DNA of 64,000 nt from Nocardia takedensis NBRC 100417 (GCF_000308695.1 NZ_BAGG01000002.1:124001-188000), one strand, 5' to 3'. Shown: positions 18,424 to 26,576, counted from the stretch's first letter. Notes: generated from the sequence alone by a model not told the origin. Translations and numbers: made by a program.

Positions 18424-19395
18424 TCAGTCCTTGTCGGGCGGGCCGAACTGTTCCTGCCTGCCGAGGGAGTGCAGGTGGAACCACTCGCGCAACCCGGCCG
18501 GATCGCGCCTGGTCACCAGGAAGAACCAGGAGAAGCGAATCCACTCCTGCGGCAACAGTTTCCGCATACCGGGCTGGGCCATCAGGTAGCCGCGGTTGCG
18601 GTAGGTGAAATACCGCTTGATCGGGTCGTCCGGGTACTGCGTGTGCATCCGGCCGCCCAGGATCGGCTTGAACTCCGCCGAACCGTTGGGATGCAGGTAG
18701 GCGGTCTGCAAGCAGGTGCCGAACGGCAACCCGGAACGCACCAGCCTGCGGTGCACCTCGACCTCGTCGCCGCGCACGAACAGCCGCAGATCGGGAACGC
18801 CGATCAGATCGATCGCCTTCGCCGAGATCAGCGCGCCGTTGAACAGCGACGCGATACCGGGCAGGAAATCCTCCTCGCCCAGTTCCGACCGCAGTCGACG
18901 CCACACCACGCCGCGCCGCAGCGGGAAGGCCAACCGGTCCGGCTCGTCGATGTCGCACACCACCGGCGACACCTCGGCCAGACCGTGCCGGTCGGCGCAG
19001 TCCAGCAGGGTGGCCAGCACCTCGGGACCTTCCGGCCTGCCGTCGTCGTCGGCAAGCCACACCCAGTCCGCGCCCTGACTCAGCGCGTGCAGGATGCCGA
19101 GCGCGAACCCGCCCGCACCGCCCAGATTGTGCGCCGAACCCAGATAGGTCGCCTCGATGGGCTGATCGTTCACCAAGTCGGCGACCTCGGTCTCGTTGCC
19201 GTTGTCGATGACGATGAGATGGTCGACCCGACGGGACTGGGAGGCGAGCACCTTCAACGATTCGGCGAGCAGATCGCGTCGCCGGTGGGTGACCACGACC
19301 GCGATGATCCGCGCCTCCGGACCCGTACCCGCCGCGGGTTGCACGGCCGCCGCGTCCAGCAGCGGGGGGATCGGGTCGTCGGCCTGCGAACTCAT
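18424..19395 (-). CDS. glfT1: Galactofuranosyltransferase GlfT1
   Basis: A 323-residue GT2 enzyme that adds the first two galactofuranose residues to the rhamnosyl-GlcNAc lipid linker, before GlfT2 extends the chain. The GT-A domain shows IIAVVVTHRRRDLL, VIDNGN, HNLGGAGGFALG and the metal-binding D116-D117-D118; FLPGIASLFNGALI and LFVRGDEVEVHRRL supply the acceptor-side acidic residues. It is the last gene of wzm-wzt-glfT1, overlapping wzt by 4 bp, the same order as Rv3783-Rv3781-Rv3782 neighbours in M. tuberculosis. So galactan priming and export are co-expressed. Confidence 0.93.
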   Translation of the reverse strand: MSSQADDPIPPLLDAAAVQPAAGTGPEARIIAVVVTHRRRDLLAESLKVLASQSRRVDHLIVIDNGNETEVADLVNDQPIEATYLGSAHNLGGAGGFALGILHALSQGADWVWLADDDGRPEGPEVLATLLDCADRHGLAEVSPVVCDIDEPDRLAFPLRRGVVWRRLRSELGEEDFLPGIASLFNGALISAKAIDLIGVPDLRLFVRGDEVEVHRRLVRSGLPFGTCLQTAYLHPNGSAEFKPILGGRMHTQYPDDPIKRYFTYRNRGYLMAQPGMRKLLPQEWIRFSWFFLVTRRDPAGLREWFHLHSLGRQEQFGPPDKD

Positions 19396-20243
19396 GCCTG
19401 GTTCCGCTCCAGTTCTCGTTGCTCGGCCGTCGCGGCGTCCGCCGACCGTTCCGTCTCCAGTTCACGCAGCACCGTCGCGACGTGATTTCCGGCGTCGGGG
19501 CCCTCGTAGGCCCGGACCACCTCCTCGATTCCGCCACGCTGCCGGATCTGACCGTGGTCGATCCACAATGCGGAATCGCAGAGTTGGGCGAGGAATTCGT
19601 TGGAATGACTCGCGAACACCAGGATGCCAGACCGGGCGACCAGTTCCCGGAGCCGCAGTCGGGCCTTCTTCATGAATTCCGCGTCGACCGCGCCGATGCC
19701 CTCGTCCAACAGCAGGATCTCGGGGTCGATCGAGGTGACCACACCCATCGCCAAGCGCACCCGCATACCGGTGGAATAGGTGCGCAACGGCATCGACAGG
19801 TATTCGCCGAGTTCGGTGAAATCGGCGATCTCGTCGATCTTGGCGAGCATCTGTTTGCGGGTCTGCCCGAGGAACAGTCCGCGGATGATGATGTTCTCGT
19901 ACCCGGAGATCTCCGGGTCCATGCCGACGCCGAGATCGAACACCGGCGCGACCCGTCCGCGAATGCGGGCGCTGCCGCGCGAGGGTTCGTAGATTCCCGA
20001 CAGCAGGCGCAGCAGCGTCGATTTGCCCGCGCCGTTGTGACCGACCAGGCCGACGCGATCGCCTTCCTTGAGCGACAGGTTGATGTCGCGCAGCGCCTCG
20101 ACCACCACGACATCGGATTGGTTGCGACCGATCGCGCCGCCCGCCTTGCCCAGGAACGCTTTCTTCAGCGACCGGGATTTGGCGTCGAAGATCGGGAACT
20201 CCACCCACGCCTGGTGGGTTTCGATGCTCACTCCAGAGCTCAC
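19392..20243 (-). CDS. wzt: Galactan ABC exporter, ATP-binding protein
   Basis: A 283-residue ABC ATPase that powers export of the lipid-linked galactan with the Wzm permease. The Walker A is G68-HNGAGKST, the signature is YSTGMRVRLAMG, and Walker B with the catalytic Glu is ILLLDEGIGAVDAEF. An N-terminal strand extension before the ATPase core and the GYENIIIRGLFLG loop are typical of O-antigen/teichoic-acid type Wzt/TagH proteins. There is no C-terminal carbohydrate-binding domain, so export probably needs no specific terminal cap, as expected for the mycobacterial RfbE. A 12-bp gap separates it from wzm, and it overlaps glfT1. Confidence 0.93.
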   Translation of the reverse strand: MSSGVSIETHQAWVEFPIFDAKSRSLKKAFLGKAGGAIGRNQSDVVVVEALRDINLSLKEGDRVGLVGHNGAGKSTLLRLLSGIYEPSRGSARIRGRVAPVFDLGVGMDPEISGYENIIIRGLFLGQTRKQMLAKIDEIADFTELGEYLSMPLRTYSTGMRVRLAMGVVTSIDPEILLLDEGIGAVDAEFMKKARLRLRELVARSGILVFASHSNEFLAQLCDSALWIDHGQIRQRGGIEEVVRAYEGPDAGNHVATVLRELETERSADAATAEQRELERNQA

Positions 20244-20255
20244 GCGGGAGCCTCC

Positions 20256-21335
20256 TCAGACCCAGTACGGGACGCGGGAACGGAACTGTTTCATCGCCAG
20301 CACCGCGACGATCCAGCCGATGACGGTGATGGCGCCGACCACGACCCAGTGCCGCAGCGCCTGCGGTTCGCCCAGCAACGGCGCGCGCACGATCTCGAGG
20401 TAGTGGAAGGTGGGGATGATCTCCACCAGTCGGGCCCGGTCACCCGCGCCGACCTGCGATTGCAGCGTCTTGGTCGTCCACATGACCGGGGTGAGCACGA
20501 ACAGCATCAGCGTGGTGCTGCTCAGGATCGGGGCGATGTCGCGGTAGCGGGTGGCGAAGATGCCGAACACGATCGAGACCCACATCGCGTTCAGGAACAA
20601 CAGGAGCATGGCGGGAATCGCGAGCAGACTCGACCAGCTCAGGTTCTCCCACACGCTGAACGCGACGAGCAGCGCCAGATAGATGACCATGTTGTGGGCG
20701 AAGAACAGGAACTGCCGCCACACCATCCGGTAGATGTGCACGCTCAGCGCGGACGGGAGTTGTTTGATCAACCCCTCGTTGGCGATGAACACGTCCGAAC
20801 CCTCGAGAATGCTGGCCTGGATCACGTTCCACACGATCAGGCCGACCGTCACATAGGGCAGATATTCGCGCAGCGGCTGATCGAGCAGCGTCGCGTAGAG
20901 AATGCCCATCGCGGCGGCTTGCAGACCGGTGGCGATGGTGATCCAGAACGGGCCGAGCACCGAGCGGCGATAGCGCTGTTTGATGTCCTGCCAGCCCAGC
21001 GACAGCCACAGTTCGCGCTGGGAGAATCCGTCGCGGAAATCCTTGAACGCGCGACGGAAGGTCTGCGAGTCGGACACGATCGGCCCGTCGGGGACGCCGG
21101 GACCGACCGTGGTCGTCGTTTCGTCTTTCCCGGATTCGGCCGGATCGCTCACCGTGGCGGATTCCTCCGAGGATAGTGAGCGCGATTCCGCGGGCACCGG
21201 GCTCTGGTCTGAATGCACTGAGCTCTCATCCGAACGCACTGAGCTGTCTTCCGAACGCACCGGGCTTTCTTCAGGACGCGCCGGACTCACATCGGAGTCG
21301 GGGCGAGCGGCAGCGGAGGGCACGGTCCCCGACAC
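20256..21335 (-). CDS. wzm: Galactan ABC exporter, permease, with Ser-rich repeat head
   Basis: A 359-residue ABC-2 type permease. Residues about 90-359 hold the conserved amphipathic gate (LWLSLGWQDIKQRYRRSVLGPFW) and six membrane helices, the usual Wzm/RfbD core that carries lipid-linked galactan across the membrane. Residues 1-85 are an extra acidic, Ser-rich extension containing tandem 7-residue repeats (SPVRSED, SSVRSDE, SSVHSDQ, SPVPAES) encoded by 21-bp DNA repeats. The start is the GTG at 21335. No internal ATG would remove the head cleanly, so it may be real, but its repeat number probably varies among strains. First gene of the wzm-wzt-glfT1 operon. Confidence 0.9.
   Translation of the reverse strand: MSGTVPSAAARPDSDVSPARPEESPVRSEDSSVRSDESSVHSDQSPVPAESRSLSSEESATVSDPAESGKDETTTTVGPGVPDGPIVSDSQTFRRAFKDFRDGFSQRELWLSLGWQDIKQRYRRSVLGPFWITIATGLQAAAMGILYATLLDQPLREYLPYVTVGLIVWNVIQASILEGSDVFIANEGLIKQLPSALSVHIYRMVWRQFLFFAHNMVIYLALLVAFSVWENLSWSSLLAIPAMLLLFLNAMWVSIVFGIFATRYRDIAPILSSTTLMLFVLTPVMWTTKTLQSQVGAGDRARLVEIIPTFHYLEIVRAPLLGEPQALRHWVVVGAITVIGWIVAVLAMKQFRSRVPYWV
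21189..21293. repeat. Five 21-bp tandem repeats in the 5' end of wzm
   Basis: Units start at 21189, 21210, 21231, 21252 and 21273. The three central ones are most alike (xGAAxGCACxGxGCTxTCxTC); the outer two are degenerate. Each encodes a 7-residue S-[PS]-V-[RH]-S-[ED]-x unit in the N-terminal extension of Wzm. An exact multiple of three keeps the frame when units are gained or lost. Confidence 0.75.
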
Positions 21336-21427
21336 TACCCGCCCTTATTCCCGCACGGCGTCGCCGGTGCACAGGGCTACCGCCAACTCCGCGACCCGCC
21401 GACACGGCACGCCGAAGGCCCGGTTTC

Positions 21428-22033
21428 CTACAGGTACTGGCCCGAACCGCCGGTGACGTGGTCGGCGCGCCCGCCGCGTGGGTCGACGGCGTGGATCCCC
21501 GGTGGCAGCGCGCCCTGCCGCATCTGCTCGAGCTGGGCGCGCGCGGCCATCTGCTGGGCGAACAACGCGGTCTGGATGCCGTGGAACAGCCCCTCCAGCC
21601 AGCCGACCAGCTGCGCTTGGGCGATGCGCAGTTCGGCGTCGCTGGGCACGCCGTCCTCGGTGAACGGCAGGGTCAGCCGTTCGAGTTCGTCGCGCAACTC
21701 CGGGGCCAGGCCCTGTTCGAGTTCGCGCACCGAGGATTTGTGGATCTCGCGCAACCGCGTGCGACTGGCGTCGTCGAGGGGAGCCGCGCGCACCTCCTCT
21801 AGCAACTGCTTGATCATGGTGCCGATCCGCATGACCTTGGCGGGCTGCTCGACCATGTCCGCCAGCGATTCGCCCGCGCCGCCCTCGGCGTCGTCGGATT
21901 TCTCGCCGCGCTCACCGAGCACCTGACCGGTCAGCGGGGTGCCCGCGTCGGCGGGGATGACCAGCGGCTGTCCGTCCGGGCCGACGACGACGATGGAATC
22001 GGGTGCCTCGTCCGAGTGCGTCATGGCTTCCAT
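21428..22033 (-). CDS. bpa: Bacterial proteasome activator Bpa
   Basis: A 201-residue ATP-independent activator of the 20S proteasome, orthologous to Rv3780. The conserved four-helix core spans LADMVEQPAKVMRIGTMIKQ through WLEGLFHGIQTALFAQQMAA, with QMRQGALPPGI just after it, and the protein ends in GQYL, the motif that docks into the proteasome alpha-ring. Its presence implies a Pup-proteasome system elsewhere in the genome. ATGs at 22036, 22033 and 22024 are possible; 22033 fits the GAGAGG best. The acidic N-terminus is variable in the family. Next to wzm in M. tuberculosis as well. Confidence 0.93.
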   Translation of the reverse strand: MEAMTHSDEAPDSIVVVGPDGQPLVIPADAGTPLTGQVLGERGEKSDDAEGGAGESLADMVEQPAKVMRIGTMIKQLLEEVRAAPLDDASRTRLREIHKSSVRELEQGLAPELRDELERLTLPFTEDGVPSDAELRIAQAQLVGWLEGLFHGIQTALFAQQMAARAQLEQMRQGALPPGIHAVDPRGGRADHVTGGSGQYL

Positions 22034-22275
22034 CATGTCCTCTCCGCGGCCCGCGCGCCGAACCGGGCGGTCGCCGGTCGGTGTCTGCGCGCGGTCGCGG
22101 CGTCCTAAACTGTTCGGGTCGTCGTGTGGTTCGGATTCGCTCGAAAGTCGGTCGCCATGCAGAGTCCCCGTTGCCCGCGTCCCCGGTCGCGCCCCCGGGA
22201 GCTGTCGCGCGCGCATCCGGCGGTCGGAGGGAACACGGTTACGCCGCCCCGGCCACTGCCCTTAGAGTGGCCAGC

Positions 22276-23478
22276 ATGACTTACGACGTCGCGAGGGTTC
22301 GGGGCCTGATACCGTCCCTGGGCGACGGGTGGATCCATCTGGACCCCCAGGCGGGCATGCTGGTCCCCGACGCGGTATCGCGCGCGGTGTCAACGGGTTT
22401 CCGCACCTCCTCGTTCTCCCACATCGGTCGGCACGGCGCCGCCGTGCGCAGCGCCGCGGTCCTGGACGCGGCCCGCGAAGCCGTCGCGGATCTGGTCGGC
22501 GGCGATCCGGCGGGCGTGGTCCTCGGCCCCGACCGGGCGGTGCTGCTGGCCTGGCTGGCCGAATCGCTGAGCTCCCGGCTCGGGCTCGGCACCGGCATCG
22601 TGCTGTCCCGGCTGGACGACGAAGCCAATGTCGCTCCCTGGTTGCGGATCGCCAACCGCTACGGCGCGCACGTGCGCTGGGCCGAGGTCGAGATCGAGAC
22701 CTGCGAGATGCCCTCCTGGCAGTTCGAGGAGCTGATCGGACCCACCGCCCGCCTGGTCGCGCTCACCGCCGCGTCACCGATCGTCGGCTCGGCCCCCGCG
22801 GTGCGGGTCGCCGCCGACCGGGTGCACGAAGTCGGCGGGCTGCTCGTGGCCGACGCGTTCGGCGCCGCCCCCTACGCGCTGATCGACATCGACGAACTCA
22901 ACGCCGACGTGGTCGCCCTGAGCGCGCCCGCGTGGGGCGGCCCGCAGATCGGCGCGCTGGTCTTCCGCGATCCCGCCTTCCTCGACCGCATCCCGTCGAT
23001 GTCGCTGAACCCCTACGCCAAGGGGGCCGAACGCCTCGAGGTCGGCGGTCACCAGTACGCGCTGCTGGCCGGGCTCACCACCTCGATCGATTTCCTCGCC
23101 GGCCTCGACGAACGCGCCACCGGCACCCGCCGCGAGCGGCTCGAGATCTCCATCACCTCGTTGCAGGACTACCACGATCAACTGTTCGAGCATCTGATGG
23201 ACACCCTGGACAAGATCCCCAACCTGACGGTGATCGGCCGCGCCTCCACCCGCATCCCCACCGTGAGTTTCACCCTCGCGGGCATGCAGGCGGAGAAGGT
23301 CGCCGCGAAACTGGCCGACGCCAGGATCGGCACCGTCAGCGGCGTGCACGGCGGCAGCAGACTGCTCGACGCGCTCGGCGTCAACGACGAGGGCGGCGCG
23401 GTGACGGTCGGTCTGGCCCCGTACACCACCCGGTTCGAGATCGACCAACTCGGCCGCGCCCTCGGCGCGCTGGAGTAA
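22276..23478 (+). CDS. Cysteine-desulfurase-like protein lacking the PLP lysine
   Basis: A 400-residue fold-type I protein of the class V aminotransferase/SufS group, orthologous by position to Rv3778c. Most of the fold is visible: HLDPQAGMLVPDAV at the start, a DDEANVAPW segment where cysteine desulfurases have EHHAN, the PLP-pyridine Asp D193 in LLVADAFG, and a C-terminal ETVSFTL-type strand (IPTVSFTLAG). The Schiff-base position, normally SxHK before a glycine run, reads SAPAWGGPQIGALV with A219 in place of Lys and Pro for His. It is therefore unlikely to be a normal PLP enzyme. It may bind another ligand or act as a regulator. Confidence 0.8.
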   Translation: MTYDVARVRGLIPSLGDGWIHLDPQAGMLVPDAVSRAVSTGFRTSSFSHIGRHGAAVRSAAVLDAAREAVADLVGGDPAGVVLGPDRAVLLAWLAESLSSRLGLGTGIVLSRLDDEANVAPWLRIANRYGAHVRWAEVEIETCEMPSWQFEELIGPTARLVALTAASPIVGSAPAVRVAADRVHEVGGLLVADAFGAAPYALIDIDELNADVVALSAPAWGGPQIGALVFRDPAFLDRIPSMSLNPYAKGAERLEVGGHQYALLAGLTTSIDFLAGLDERATGTRRERLEISITSLQDYHDQLFEHLMDTLDKIPNLTVIGRASTRIPTVSFTLAGMQAEKVAAKLADARIGTVSGVHGGSRLLDALGVNDEGGAVTVGLAPYTTRFEIDQLGRALGALE

Positions 23479-23483
23479 TCCGC

Positions 23484-24467
23484 TCAGTCCCGCACGCGCA
23501 GCACGACCTTGCCGAACGCCTCGGAGGAATCCAACAACCGGTGCGCCTCGGCCGCCTGCGCGATCGGCACCTCGGCGTGCACGATCGGCGCGACCGTCCC
23601 GTCGGCCACCAGCGGCCACACGTGCTCGCGCACCTGCGCGACGATCGCGCCCTTGCCGTCCGGGCCGTCGGTCGGTCGCCCGCGCAGGTTCGTCGCGTGC
23701 ACGCTGCCCCACTTGCGCAGCAGCACACCGAGATCCAGTTCGCCGCGCACCCCGCCCTGCATCCCGATCACCACCAGGTGACCGTGCGGGGCCAGCGCCG
23801 CCACATTGCGGCCCAGGTAGGCCGCGCCCATGTTGTCGAGGATGACGTCCGCGCCGCCGCGCTCGCGCACCACCTCCACGAAATCCTGTTCGCGATAGTT
23901 GATCAGCACCGTCGCGCCCAATTCGGCGCAGCGGCGCAGCTTCTCGTCCGACCCCGCGGTGACCGCGACCGTCGCGCCGAGTCGCCGCGCGACCTGGATG
24001 GCGTGCGTGCCGATCCCGCTGCCGCCGCCGTGCAGCAGCACCAACTGACCCGCGCGCAGGCCCGCCGTCATCACCAGATTCGACCAGACCGTCGCCGCCA
24101 CCTCGGGCAGCGCCGCGGCCGCCGCGAGATCCAGCCCGTCGGGCGCCGGAAGCACCTGCTCGGCCGGCGCCGCGACCCGTTCGGCGTAGCCGCCGCCCGA
24201 CAGCAGCGCGCACACCCGGTCACCCTTCGAGAAACCGGACACCTCCGCGCCGACCTCGGCCACGATCCCGGCGCACTCCAGACCCATGATCCGCGTCGCC
24301 CCCGGCGGCGGATCGTAGAAACCCTGCCGTTGCAGCAGATCCGCCCGGTTCACTCCCGCCGCCACCACATCGATCAGCACATCGCCCGGACCGGGCGCCG
24401 GCTCCGCGGTCTCCCGCCACCGCAGGACCTCCGGGCCGCCTGCCTCGTCCATTTCGATTGCGTGCAC
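23484..24467 (-). CDS. NAD(P)H-quinone oxidoreductase, zeta-crystallin type
   Basis: A 327-residue medium-chain reductase without the zinc-binding cysteines of alcohol dehydrogenases, orthologous by position to Rv3777. Landmarks are VAAGVNRADLLQRQGFYDPPPGAT, GLECAGIVAEVG, LHGGGSGIGTHAIQVARRLGA for NADPH, and INYREQDF. It probably reduces quinones or other electrophiles, a detoxifying role. The start is a GTG at 24467 (VHAIEMDE), supported by GAGAGGA 7 nt upstream; an earlier in-frame start would add an unconserved basic leader. Its stop is only 5 bp from the convergent desulfurase-like gene. Confidence 0.88.
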   Translation of the reverse strand: MHAIEMDEAGGPEVLRWRETAEPAPGPGDVLIDVVAAGVNRADLLQRQGFYDPPPGATRIMGLECAGIVAEVGAEVSGFSKGDRVCALLSGGGYAERVAAPAEQVLPAPDGLDLAAAAALPEVAATVWSNLVMTAGLRAGQLVLLHGGGSGIGTHAIQVARRLGATVAVTAGSDEKLRRCAELGATVLINYREQDFVEVVRERGGADVILDNMGAAYLGRNVAALAPHGHLVVIGMQGGVRGELDLGVLLRKWGSVHATNLRGRPTDGPDGKGAIVAQVREHVWPLVADGTVAPIVHAEVPIAQAAEAHRLLDSSEAFGKVVLRVRD

Positions 24468-24628
24468 TGGGATGTCCTCTCCGTGACGGCGCGACCGGTC
24501 GTCGGCCAGGCTACTCGACGGGCGGGTGCCCACAGCTGGACAGAACCGTTCACCGATCGTGACCGCGCGCCGATCCCGTCGCGTCCCGATAACGATTTCC
24601 CCAGCTCAGAGGGGCCTACAATGGCCGA

Positions 24629-25120
24629 GTGCACCCCGAAACGAACGGAAGCGTCCGCGTCGAGCCGCGCTGGCTCGACCCGGCACAGCAGCGGGCGTGG
24701 CGGGCCTACATGGACGGTCACCAGCGTCTGGCGACCGAGCTCAACCGGCAATTGCAGCGCGATTCGGAACTCAGCCTCGCCGAATACCGCATCCTCGTCC
24801 TGCTGTCGGAGGCCCCCGAGCGTTCGCTGCGCATGAGCGAACTCGCCGACGGCGTCCTGTCCTCTCGCAGCCGCCTCACCCACCAGATCCGCCGCTTGGA
24901 AGCCGACGGCCTGGTCAGCCGCAGCACCTGCCTCGAAGACGGTCGCGGCGTCGTCGCCGAACTCACCGACGAGGGCTACCGCCGTCTCGAGGCCGCCGCC
25001 CCCGGCCACGTCGAAGCCGTCCGCAAAGGCTTCATCGACCTGCTGACCCCGGCGCAACTCGAACTGGTCGCCGACATCTTCACCCGCATAGACACCGCCC
25101 TCACCGACCCCCGCCCCTGA
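24629..25120 (+). CDS. MarR-family transcriptional regulator
   Basis: A 163-residue winged-helix repressor with the HTH RMSELADGVLSSRSRLTHQIRRLEADGLV and wing TCLEDGRGVVAELTDEGYRRL. The N-terminal helix AWRAYMDGHQRLATELNRQLQ and late DLLTPAQLELVADIFTRI helix form the dimer interface. It starts with GTG at 24629 and is divergent from the quinone oxidoreductase across 161 bp, so that gene is a likely target. Such a pair would respond to quinones or oxidants. No clear palindrome was found in the gap. Confidence 0.9.
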   Translation: MHPETNGSVRVEPRWLDPAQQRAWRAYMDGHQRLATELNRQLQRDSELSLAEYRILVLLSEAPERSLRMSELADGVLSSRSRLTHQIRRLEADGLVSRSTCLEDGRGVVAELTDEGYRRLEAAAPGHVEAVRKGFIDLLTPAQLELVADIFTRIDTALTDPRP

Positions 25121-25190
25121 CCCACACATTGGGCAGCCCCCACCCCGCAAGGTAGAGTCCCCGGACGGGTCACCCACCTTCGACCCGCCG

Positions 25191-25275
25191 GGAGACGTGG
25201 CAGAGCGGCCGAATGCACTCGCCTTGAAAGCGAGCGTCGCGAGAGCGACCGGGGGTTCAAATCCCTCCGTCTCCG
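25191..25275 (+). tRNA. tRNA-Ser (anticodon UGA)
   Basis: An 85-nt class II tRNA. The acceptor stem GGAGACG pairs with CGTCTCC, the anticodon loop CTTGAAA reads UGA, a long variable arm follows (GCGTCGCGAGAGCGAC), and the T-loop is GTTCAAAT. The CCA end is not encoded. A decayed copy of its 3' part lies 0.65 kb downstream. Confidence 0.95.
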
Positions 25276-25290
25276 CCCTTCTGTCGAGGT

Positions 25291-25590
25291 CTATTTCAGA
25301 TCGAACGCGAGTCGCAGAGCCTCGCTCAGATCTTGTTCCTGTTCAGGGTGGAACCATCCGATCTGCGCTCCCAGATCGGCGACCGGAATCGTGTACACCA
25401 AGTCACAGTTCACCACGGAGTTCTTCGCCAGGCCGTTGCGCCGGCCCACGGATACCTCGGTGGACAGGCCGCGGATGGTCGAGGTGATCGCGGCGACCGT
25501 GACTTGATTCAGATGCGGTCGGATGATCTCGCGAGTGAGGACCAACACGGGCCTGACCTTGCCCAAGCGGGCGCTGTGGATAGGTCGCAT
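25291..25590 (-). CDS. mazF: MazF/PemK-family endoribonuclease toxin
   Basis: A 99-residue toxin that cleaves RNA at short motifs. The core is recognisable: KVRPVLVLTRE near the start, VTVAAITSTIRGLSTEV for the second strand pair, and SVVNCDLVYTIP for the active-site-facing strand. The N-terminal strand is slightly short (no GDVWWADL segment), so the start at 25590 may be the only one available. It overlaps the antitoxin stop as TGATG. The pair lies between tRNA-Ser and a partial copy of that tRNA. Confidence 0.85.
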   Translation of the reverse strand: MRPIHSARLGKVRPVLVLTREIIRPHLNQVTVAAITSTIRGLSTEVSVGRRNGLAKNSVVNCDLVYTIPVADLGAQIGWFHPEQEQDLSEALRLAFDLK

Positions 25591-25811
25591 CAGTCGATAT
25601 CGGGGAACGCTTGACGGGTACCGGTCGTGATCTCCTCGATCTCGGCGTGCGCCTCGTCGCTGGCCTGGGCCAATGCCAAGATGTCGGCTTCGGCCAGGCG
25701 ATGGCGGCGCTCTCGTTCGAGGGCCTCCAGGACGTAGGCGGTGCGGTTGGATGTTTGGCCGTCGATGAAGGCCAAGACCTCATCCGGTACGCGGATCGTG
25801 ATCTGTGACAT
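25590..25811 (-). CDS. mazE: MazE-like ribbon-helix-helix antitoxin
   Basis: A 73-residue protein with an N-terminal RHH fold (SQITIRVPDEVLAFIDG, then NRTAYVLEALERERRHR), expected to bind its own promoter as a dimer, and an acidic C-terminal tail (AHAEIEEITTGTRQAFPDID) that wraps the toxin. It is the first gene of the pair. The AT-rich stretch upstream (CATACCAAAATGGTATG at about 25819-25835, a perfect dyad) is a good candidate operator. Confidence 0.87.
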   Translation of the reverse strand: MSQITIRVPDEVLAFIDGQTSNRTAYVLEALERERRHRLAEADILALAQASDEAHAEIEEITTGTRQAFPDID

Positions 25812-25818
25812 GCATTAA

Positions 25819-25835
25819 GCATACCAAAATGGTAT
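25819..25835. promoter_or_regulatory. Palindrome upstream of the mazEF pair
   Basis: CATACCA and TGGTATG are perfectly complementary around AAA, 8 bp upstream of the antitoxin start codon. This is the position expected for autorepression by the RHH antitoxin. Confidence 0.55.
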
Positions 25836-25920
25836 GCACTGCGGCGGTCGCGGTGATCCGATATGAGCTCGATGCCAGTTCGCCCATGCCACCGACAGAT
25901 TCGATTCGAGAGCGTGTGTC

Positions 25921-25960
25921 GCGAGACAGCCGGGGTTCAAATCGCTCCGTCTCCGTCTTT
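25921..25960 (+). repeat. Decayed copy of the tRNA-Ser(UGA) 3' end
   Basis: The stretch GCGAGACAGCCGGGGTTCAA, then ATCGCTCCGTCTCCGTCTTT, matches the variable arm, T-arm and acceptor end of the tRNA at about 25240-25279 with only a few changes. It includes the GTTCAAAT T-loop and CTCCGTCTCCG. It has the size and position of an attachment-site remnant left by an element that used the tRNA as its target. Confidence 0.7.
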
Positions 25961-26040
25961 GCCTTCGAAGGGCCCCGAATTGATTCCCGCTGAACAGAAT
26001 TCAGCGGAGACTGTGCACCTCGGGTGGCTTTGTCCACGGC

Positions 26041-26310
26041 TCAGGTTCGATAGATATCACTTCTGTGTCCGACGTCCACCACCGTCACGACCATTCTCTT
26101 GTCGTCCACCCGGTAGATGATTCGGTAGGTGCCGCGTCTCGCCGAGAATCTGTCGTCGAGCGGTGGCGCCAGTCGCTTCCCCACTCGGTACGGGTTGTCG
26201 AGTAGCGGACCGGTCATGAATTCGTAGGCCGCGACCGCGATCGATTCGGGTAAGCGTGTAGTCAACATGCGCCGCACTGTCGGAGTGGTCTCCAGGCGGT
26301 ACGGAGTCAC
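26041..26310 (-). CDS. RelE/ParE-superfamily toxin
   Basis: An 89-residue toxin with the RelE pattern: an N-terminal strand, VRRMLTTRLPESIAVAAYEFM helices, NPYRVGKRL, then RRGTYRIIYRVDDKRMVVTVVDVGHRSDIY. The 'R-x-G-x-YR-IIY' strand and the final VGHRxDIY motif are typical of ribosome-dependent mRNA interferases of the YoeB/RelE type. It overlaps its antitoxin gene by 4 bp. It lies outside the tRNA repeat that encloses mazEF, so it probably arrived separately. Confidence 0.87.
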   Translation of the reverse strand: MTPYRLETTPTVRRMLTTRLPESIAVAAYEFMTGPLLDNPYRVGKRLAPPLDDRFSARRGTYRIIYRVDDKRMVVTVVDVGHRSDIYRT

Positions 26311-26576
26311 CGGCGGTTCGCCATGGCTTCGGCCAACTCGTCGTCGGTCACGATCTCACCGCGCGCCAATTCGGCGTCGGAGCTGATGAGCCGAGCCACG
26401 GTTTCGTTGTCGGTGAGAATCGCGATCGTTTCCTCGAGTGCTTCGAGGTCCTCGGGGGCGATGAGCACCGCCGCGGGCTCGCCGTGCACGGTGATGGTGA
26501 CGCGCTCGTGTTGGGTGTGGACGCGGCTCACGACCTCGGACAGGGTCGCTTTGACTTCAGCGAGCTTCATAGTCAT
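26307..26576 (-). CDS. Phd/YefM-like (RelB-type) antitoxin
   Basis: An 89-residue antitoxin from the ATG at 26576 (MTMKLAEVKATLSEVVSRV). The segment ERVTITVHGEPAAVLIAPEDLEALEETI is the Phd/YefM dimerisation and DNA-binding domain, and the C-terminal acidic helix (ELARGEIVTDDELAEAMANRR) is the toxin-binding part. An ATG at 26570 is equally possible. A 14-bp dyad overlaps the start codons, and no Shine-Dalgarno is visible, so the mRNA may be leaderless. Confidence 0.85.
   Translation of the reverse strand: MTMKLAEVKATLSEVVSRVHTQHERVTITVHGEPAAVLIAPEDLEALEETIAILTDNETVARLISSDAELARGEIVTDDELAEAMANRR

Noticed and set aside
25921-25960. A second functional tRNA-Ser
   Set aside because: Only the 3' part is present, with changes and no 5' acceptor strand or anticodon arm; it is a remnant.
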